Shown piece by piece: positions 31,455-35,149 of a stretch of DNA of 35,149 nucleotides. Position numbers and translations under genes: made by a program. Source of the stretch: an uncultured Bacteroidales bacterium. Its GTDB lineage: Bacteria > Bacteroidota > Bacteroidia > Bacteroidales > Paludibacteraceae. The stretch lies in the NCBI GenBank assembly GCA_900321005.1, contig ONUF01000027.1, positions 1 to 35,149 of the forward strand, read 5' to 3'. The notes beneath the pieces are model-generated. The model made no database searches. It saw nothing but the letters and a program-made list of their open reading frames with translations, and had not been told where the DNA came from. Position 1 is the first letter of the stretch; every line of letters begins with the position of its first letter.

Positions 31455-32816
31455 TTATTGGTGTTGCTCGCGGAGCAGATCGTTCACCGTTTTCACGGGG
31501 TTGAAGGTCGAGATGGGCACTTCTACGAAGATCGTGTTCCAACGGCTCATTGCGCCGTTCCATAGACCCGGTAACTCGAGCGCTAGGAGTTCCTTGCCGT
31601 CCTTCGATTTATTGGAAATGAAGCCCGTTTGAGGATCTACGTACTTCGGCAGGTCGAACGGTTTGCCTTCGAAATCGCGAATAGCGCATACCAAATCCAC
31701 CGGATTGAAGTGAGTCGATTGTTTCATCAGTTCCGGATTGCTGATCTGCGTGGACTCAAGAATCTGGCAACTGATCGAACCGTCGGCCTCACGAACGAGG
31801 AACGGACCGCCGCCGGGCTCACCCGTGTTCTTCACTACGCCGCATACGCGGATAGGACGGTTCAGTTTAGCGCGCTCTTCGTCACTCAGGTTCGGATCCT
31901 TCAGCGCCTCGAAGATACGTTTCTGCTCAGTCACCAACACACCCGCGAGGATCTGTTTGTAACGAACGGTGTCTTTCTTCAAGCGGTCGGGCACTACGTT
32001 GTCGATATTCTTGATGAATACGATGTCGGCATCCTGCTGGTTGAGGTTCTCGATGAGCGCACCGTGACCTCCCGGACGGAACAACAACTTACCGTCTTTC
32101 GTGCGGAACGGCGTGCCGTCGGGATTGGCAGCAAGGGTATCCGTACTCGGCAACTGCTCGCTGAAGGTCACGTCGTATTTCACTTCATACTTATCCTCGA
32201 ATTTCTTGAGGTTATCGGCGATATGCTGACGGAAGAGCGGCAGGTGATCATGGCTCACCGTGAAATGCAGATACACTTTCGCCTTTTCGCCCTTCGCCTC
32301 TTCGCCTTTGCAATACAACGCTCCTTCTACCAAGTGCTCCAACGCAGGCGTACGCGCGCCGTCGCGGTATTTATGGAACAGGAGCAAACCCTTCGGCAGA
32401 TCGCCGTAGTGCATGTCTTGCAGCAGGAAACGCACCGCTTCCTGACCTTCTTTGCCTGCGAGTTGAGGGCCGAACGCAAAGCAGTCTTTATGCGCTAAGA
32501 AATCCTGAATGAACGGTGTCTCAATGCCGTCCTCAAGGTACTGGAAGAGGTTCTTGAACATACGACTGGCCGCACCCGAAGCGGGGACGAACTTCAGGAT
32601 CTTATGTCCCTCTTTGAGGTACTCTTGCCAAGCAGCGATGTACTCCTCCTGCTCCGCGCGTTTCGGGGCGAGGATGCCCTTCTTCGTCGATGCCGGTGCT
32701 ACGATGTCCAACTCCGGAAAACCGTTTCGGAAGCACGCTAACTGTTGCTCCGCTTTCTCCAAGGAAATGCCTTTCGCTTGCAGTTGCTCAAGGTCTTGTG
32801 CAGTGAAATTACTCAT
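31455..32816 (-). CDS. DUF4301 family protein
   Basis: A 453-residue cytoplasmic protein. It matches the Bacteroidetes DUF4301 family: FTAQDLEQLQAKGISLEKAE and QLACFRNGFPELDIVAPAST near the start, KFVPASGAASRMFKNLFQYL, LFRPGGHGALIENLNQQDAD, and VCGVVKNTGEPGGGPFLVRE. The glycine-rich and nucleotide-like segments (PASGAASRMFK, PGGHGALIEN, GEPGGGPF) recall nucleotidyltransferase or sugar-nucleotide folds, but no activity is established to my knowledge. It has its own promoter and is divergent from the metallophosphoesterase. Confidence 0.85.
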   Translation of the reverse strand: MSNFTAQDLEQLQAKGISLEKAEQQLACFRNGFPELDIVAPASTKKGILAPKRAEQEEYIAAWQEYLKEGHKILKFVPASGAASRMFKNLFQYLEDGIETPFIQDFLAHKDCFAFGPQLAGKEGQEAVRFLLQDMHYGDLPKGLLLFHKYRDGARTPALEHLVEGALYCKGEEAKGEKAKVYLHFTVSHDHLPLFRQHIADNLKKFEDKYEVKYDVTFSEQLPSTDTLAANPDGTPFRTKDGKLLFRPGGHGALIENLNQQDADIVFIKNIDNVVPDRLKKDTVRYKQILAGVLVTEQKRIFEALKDPNLSDEERAKLNRPIRVCGVVKNTGEPGGGPFLVREADGSISCQILESTQISNPELMKQSTHFNPVDLVCAIRDFEGKPFDLPKYVDPQTGFISNKSKDGKELLALELPGLWNGAMSRWNTIFVEVPISTFNPVKTVNDLLREQHQ

Positions 32817-32847
32817 GGTTTATATGGTTAAAAATGATTTTGCGCTG

Positions 32848-32878
32848 CAAAGGTACAAAAAAATCTCATTGTATGCAA
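32848..32878 (-). promoter_or_regulatory. Promoter of DUF4301
   Basis: TTGCATAC (32878-32871) and TACCTTTG (32855-32848) on the minus strand, 23 nt apart, with seven Ts between. Confidence 0.8.
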
Positions 32879-32905
32879 GAATTTTTCATAAAAATTCAAA
32901 ATTAT

Positions 32906-32936
32906 TTGCATAATTCCAAAAAATATCGTATCTTTG
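32906..32936 (+). promoter_or_regulatory. Promoter of the metallophosphoesterase gene
   Basis: TTGCATAA (32906-32913) and TATCTTTG (32929-32936), 23 nt apart, with an A-tract between, very similar to the nuclease-operon promoter. The leader is about 57 nt. Confidence 0.75.
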
Positions 32937-32999
32937 CGGCGCATTTAGTAGGTGTCCAAAAAGCGGCGCGTCGTTAACAACCATAAAAACAATATACTT

Positions 33000-35149
33000 A
33001 TGAGAAAAATCTTCTTCTTAGCATTCACAGCATTAATGCTGTCTATGATGAGCTTTGCTCAAGAGCGTATTATGGTCATCTCAGACCCGCACGTCATTCC
33101 GCAAACGGAGATTGACAAGCAAGGCCAAGAAAATTTTAACAATTACATGAAGACCCAACGTAAGATGTTGGAGCACAGTGAACCTATTTGGCATGCCTTG
33201 TTAGACACCGCTTTGAAATACAAACCGGATTTGGTACTCATCCCCGGTGACTTGACCAAGGATGGTGAGGCAGCGTCTCACGACACCGTTGCCGCCGGTA
33301 TTCACCGTTTGGAAGCAGCCGGTATCCCTGTGCTGGTTATCCCCGGCAACCATGATATCCCCGCTTCGAATAGCTGGAAGGCCCACTATTCGGGAACGTT
33401 CAAAAACACAGTGTCCGAAGATGCCGGTTCGTATTCGTTTGCATCGGAGCCTCTTCCCGGAGTGACGGTTCTCGGTATCGACGGTTCGGACGGAAAAGCT
33501 TCCGTTGGTAAATTATCCGCATCTACGTTAGCATGGGTTGAAGCGCAGGCGAAAGCCGCAAAAGCCAAGGGCAACACGGTCATCGCAATGACGCACTGGC
33601 AGATTCTGGAGCATTTTGACGGCTTGGCGTCCATCGAGCCTGCCAGCCGTTTTGAGAAACCGGACGAGTTGCGTGATCTACTCATGCATAATGGTGTACA
33701 CCTCGTGCTCACCGGTCACTTCCACGTAAGCGGTATCACCACGTTCCGTGACACAACCGGTCTGACGCAAGACAGCCTCGTAGAGATTACTACCGGTTCG
33801 CCGATCACTTATCCGTGTCCTTATCGTTGGATGACGCTCTCCAAAGACCGCAAGTCTATCGAAGTAACGACCGAGTATATCAACTCCTTACCCGGCATCG
33901 CGGATGATTTAAACACCTATAGCCGCGAGTGGATGAGAGAGCACACGGCGAATTTGATTCCTTCTCTCGCTCACAGATTCTGGGGAAAGATTTTGGATCA
34001 ATGGGACGAAAAAGTCGCTCCTATGGTTGGATCATCCATGGCGGCAATGTTTAAAATGGCTTTACCGCAGACCGATGCAGAGCAGGCAGAGGTTACAGCG
34101 ACATATATAAGCGAACCTGCTATCAATCTGTATCTTTTCTATTCCGAAGCCAGCGAGGCTCGCCACCCGGAAGAAGGTCAAGAACATGCCGAAGCGTTCA
34201 AGCAAGGCATGATCGATATGCTGACGAATGTTTTGGGATGGGATTTTATAGCAGAAGAATGCTATGATGTTATGAAAGAGGATGTAGAAGAGCCTGTTCA
34301 GTCTCTCGTACAAGACAAAACCTTGGCCAAGACTAAACATGCGGATGTTACGGATGACTTGGATTTGCTGTTGGGTACGCGCAGTAGCTCTGCCATCTAT
34401 GCAGTCAACAATATTGGATGGGAAAAAGTGTACGCGTATGTTTTGTGCAAGGTAGGCGGTAAGACTTATCCGTACAAACCTTGGCCGGGCGTTGAGATAA
34501 ATCAAGCGCAGAGCGCTGATAATATCTTTGCGTTTGAGTTCCCGCAAGACTATGACCGGGTTATCTTCAACAACGGTACACTCCAAACGGGCGAACTGAC
34601 ATGGAAAGAGTCAAAACCTTACTTCGTGCTGAGTGAAAAGAAAGACGGCGAAGGACACTACCAAGGGAAATGGGTGACGCAAAGTGATATTGCTGCAGCC
34701 AAGGCTGTGGACGACAAGATAGACAAAATCGGAACCGTTACCGACGCTTCGAAAGCACTCATCGATGCTGCCCGGGCTGCGTACAACGCACTGACCGCTG
34801 ATCAGAAAGCACTGGTTACAAAACTCGCTACTCTCGAAGCTGCTGAGAAAAAGTATGCTGACATAGCGGCAGCAAAGGATGTGGACGAGAAGATTAACAA
34901 AATCGGAACCGTTAAGCTTACCGACGCTTCGAAAGCACTCATCGATGCTGCCCGGGCTGCGTACAACGCACTGACCGCTGATCAGAAAGCACTCGTTACC
35001 AAACTCGCTACACTCGAGGCTGCTGAGAAAAAGTATGCTGATTTAGTGGCTGCCAATGATGTGGACGAGAAGATAAACAAAATCGGAACCGTTAAGCTTA
35101 CCGACGCTTCGAAAGCACTCATCGATGCTGCCCGGGCTGCGTACAACGC
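33000..35149 (+). CDS. Exported metallophosphoesterase with a starch-binding-like module and tandem repeats, 3' truncated by the window
   Basis: At least 716 residues, with no stop before the edge. A signal peptide (MRKIFFLAFTALMLSMMSFA) precedes a calcineurin-like metallophosphoesterase domain (about 23-275) with all metal motifs: SDPH, PGDLTKDG (near 82), GNHD (115), MTHW (198) and GHFHVSG (238). A helical region follows. At about 466-525 lies a segment (VYAYVLCKVGGKTYPYKPWPG, then YDRVIFNNGTLQTGEL) that resembles starch-binding modules of the CBM26 type. From about 565 a 58-60-residue helical unit repeats (DEKINKIGTVKLTDASKALI, then NALTADQKALVTKLATLEAA). Such units are familiar from surface proteins of Gram-positive gut bacteria. 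Probably cell-surface or secreted; substrate unknown. Confidence 0.85.
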   Translation, partial: MRKIFFLAFTALMLSMMSFAQERIMVISDPHVIPQTEIDKQGQENFNNYMKTQRKMLEHSEPIWHALLDTALKYKPDLVLIPGDLTKDGEAASHDTVAAGIHRLEAAGIPVLVIPGNHDIPASNSWKAHYSGTFKNTVSEDAGSYSFASEPLPGVTVLGIDGSDGKASVGKLSASTLAWVEAQAKAAKAKGNTVIAMTHWQILEHFDGLASIEPASRFEKPDELRDLLMHNGVHLVLTGHFHVSGITTFRDTTGLTQDSLVEITTGSPITYPCPYRWMTLSKDRKSIEVTTEYINSLPGIADDLNTYSREWMREHTANLIPSLAHRFWGKILDQWDEKVAPMVGSSMAAMFKMALPQTDAEQAEVTATYISEPAINLYLFYSEASEARHPEEGQEHAEAFKQGMIDMLTNVLGWDFIAEECYDVMKEDVEEPVQSLVQDKTLAKTKHADVTDDLDLLLGTRSSSAIYAVNNIGWEKVYAYVLCKVGGKTYPYKPWPGVEINQAQSADNIFAFEFPQDYDRVIFNNGTLQTGELTWKESKPYFVLSEKKDGEGHYQGKWVTQSDIAAAKAVDDKIDKIGTVTDASKALIDAARAAYNALTADQKALVTKLATLEAAEKKYADIAAAKDVDEKINKIGTVKLTDASKALIDAARAAYNALTADQKALVTKLATLEAAEKKYADLVAANDVDEKINKIGTVKLTDASKALIDAARAAYN
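34707..35149 (+). repeat. Near-identical 174/180-bp coding repeats
   Basis: Units begin at 34707, 34881 and 35061; the third is cut by the edge. The first lacks the two codons for KL. The stretch from the KALIDAARAAYN segment to the AEKKYAD segment is almost invariant at DNA level, including synonymous sites. Confidence 0.9.

Noticed and set aside
34707-35149. CRISPR-like or transposon repeats
   Set aside because: The repeats are in frame inside one protein and encode helical units.

Overview
The window looks like a chromosome segment of an uncultured Bacteroidales bacterium. Three things point there. Promoters are of the Bacteroidetes -33/-7 type (TTG ... TAnnTTTG) rather than -35/-10. Start codons mostly lack Shine-Dalgarno sequences. 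The gene families are typical of the group: PPi-dependent phosphofructokinase, an IspG with a Bacteroidetes-style insertion, DUF4491, DUF6048-like, DUF4301 and DUF5020-like proteins, AsnA, and a T9SS-like tail on an exported nuclease. No phage, CRISPR array or intact mobile element is visible; there is one decayed IS3-like fragment.

Layout. (1) 1-1.3 kb, minus strand: aldo/keto reductase, an exonuclease tail remnant, a small ORF and the start of a threonine aldolase. (2) 1.3-3.55 kb, plus: a repeat-rich spacer, then an exported GH43 glycosidase and a DUF1294 protein. (3) 3.5-3.8 kb: IS remnant. (4) 7.9-3.8 kb, minus: nitroreductase lipoprotein, exported flavodoxin, DUF1295, AI-2E-type permease, MsrA and a small ORF. 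(5) 15.7-8.0 kb, minus: ispG, pfp, a TPR-like protein, msrC, a YdeI-glutathione peroxidase fusion, a metallo-beta-lactamase-fold hydrolase, a winged-helix regulator with a degenerate kinase-like tail, then an outer-membrane protein behind a three-repeat operator, and DUF4491. (6) 15.8 kb, plus: tRNA-Lys with its terminator. (7) 22-15.9 kb, minus: a one-TM protein, DUF6048-like, transketolase and leuS. (8) 24.1-22.0 kb, minus: rplU-rpmA-serS behind a structured leader; thrS follows upstream. (9) 26.2-31.2 kb, plus: S1/P1 nuclease, endonuclease I, a Tsx-like porin, an NhaC-type antiporter and asnA. (10) 31.4-32.8 kb, minus: DUF4301. (11) 33.0 kb to the end, plus: an exported metallophosphoesterase with a starch-binding-like module and near-identical C-terminal repeats, cut by the window edge.

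Themes. Sections 4 and 5 are rich in redox and repair enzymes (MsrA, MsrC, glutathione peroxidase, nitroreductase, flavodoxin). Section 9 reads as an extracellular nucleic-acid scavenging operon. Most striking: serS carries a 10-bp tandem duplication that shifts its frame at codon 8; a DNA-binding protein sits directly upstream of three 11-bp-spaced TTAAG repeats; two unrelated small ORFs share an N-terminus that differs only at third codon positions; and tandem duplications of 7-12 bp recur inside and between genes.
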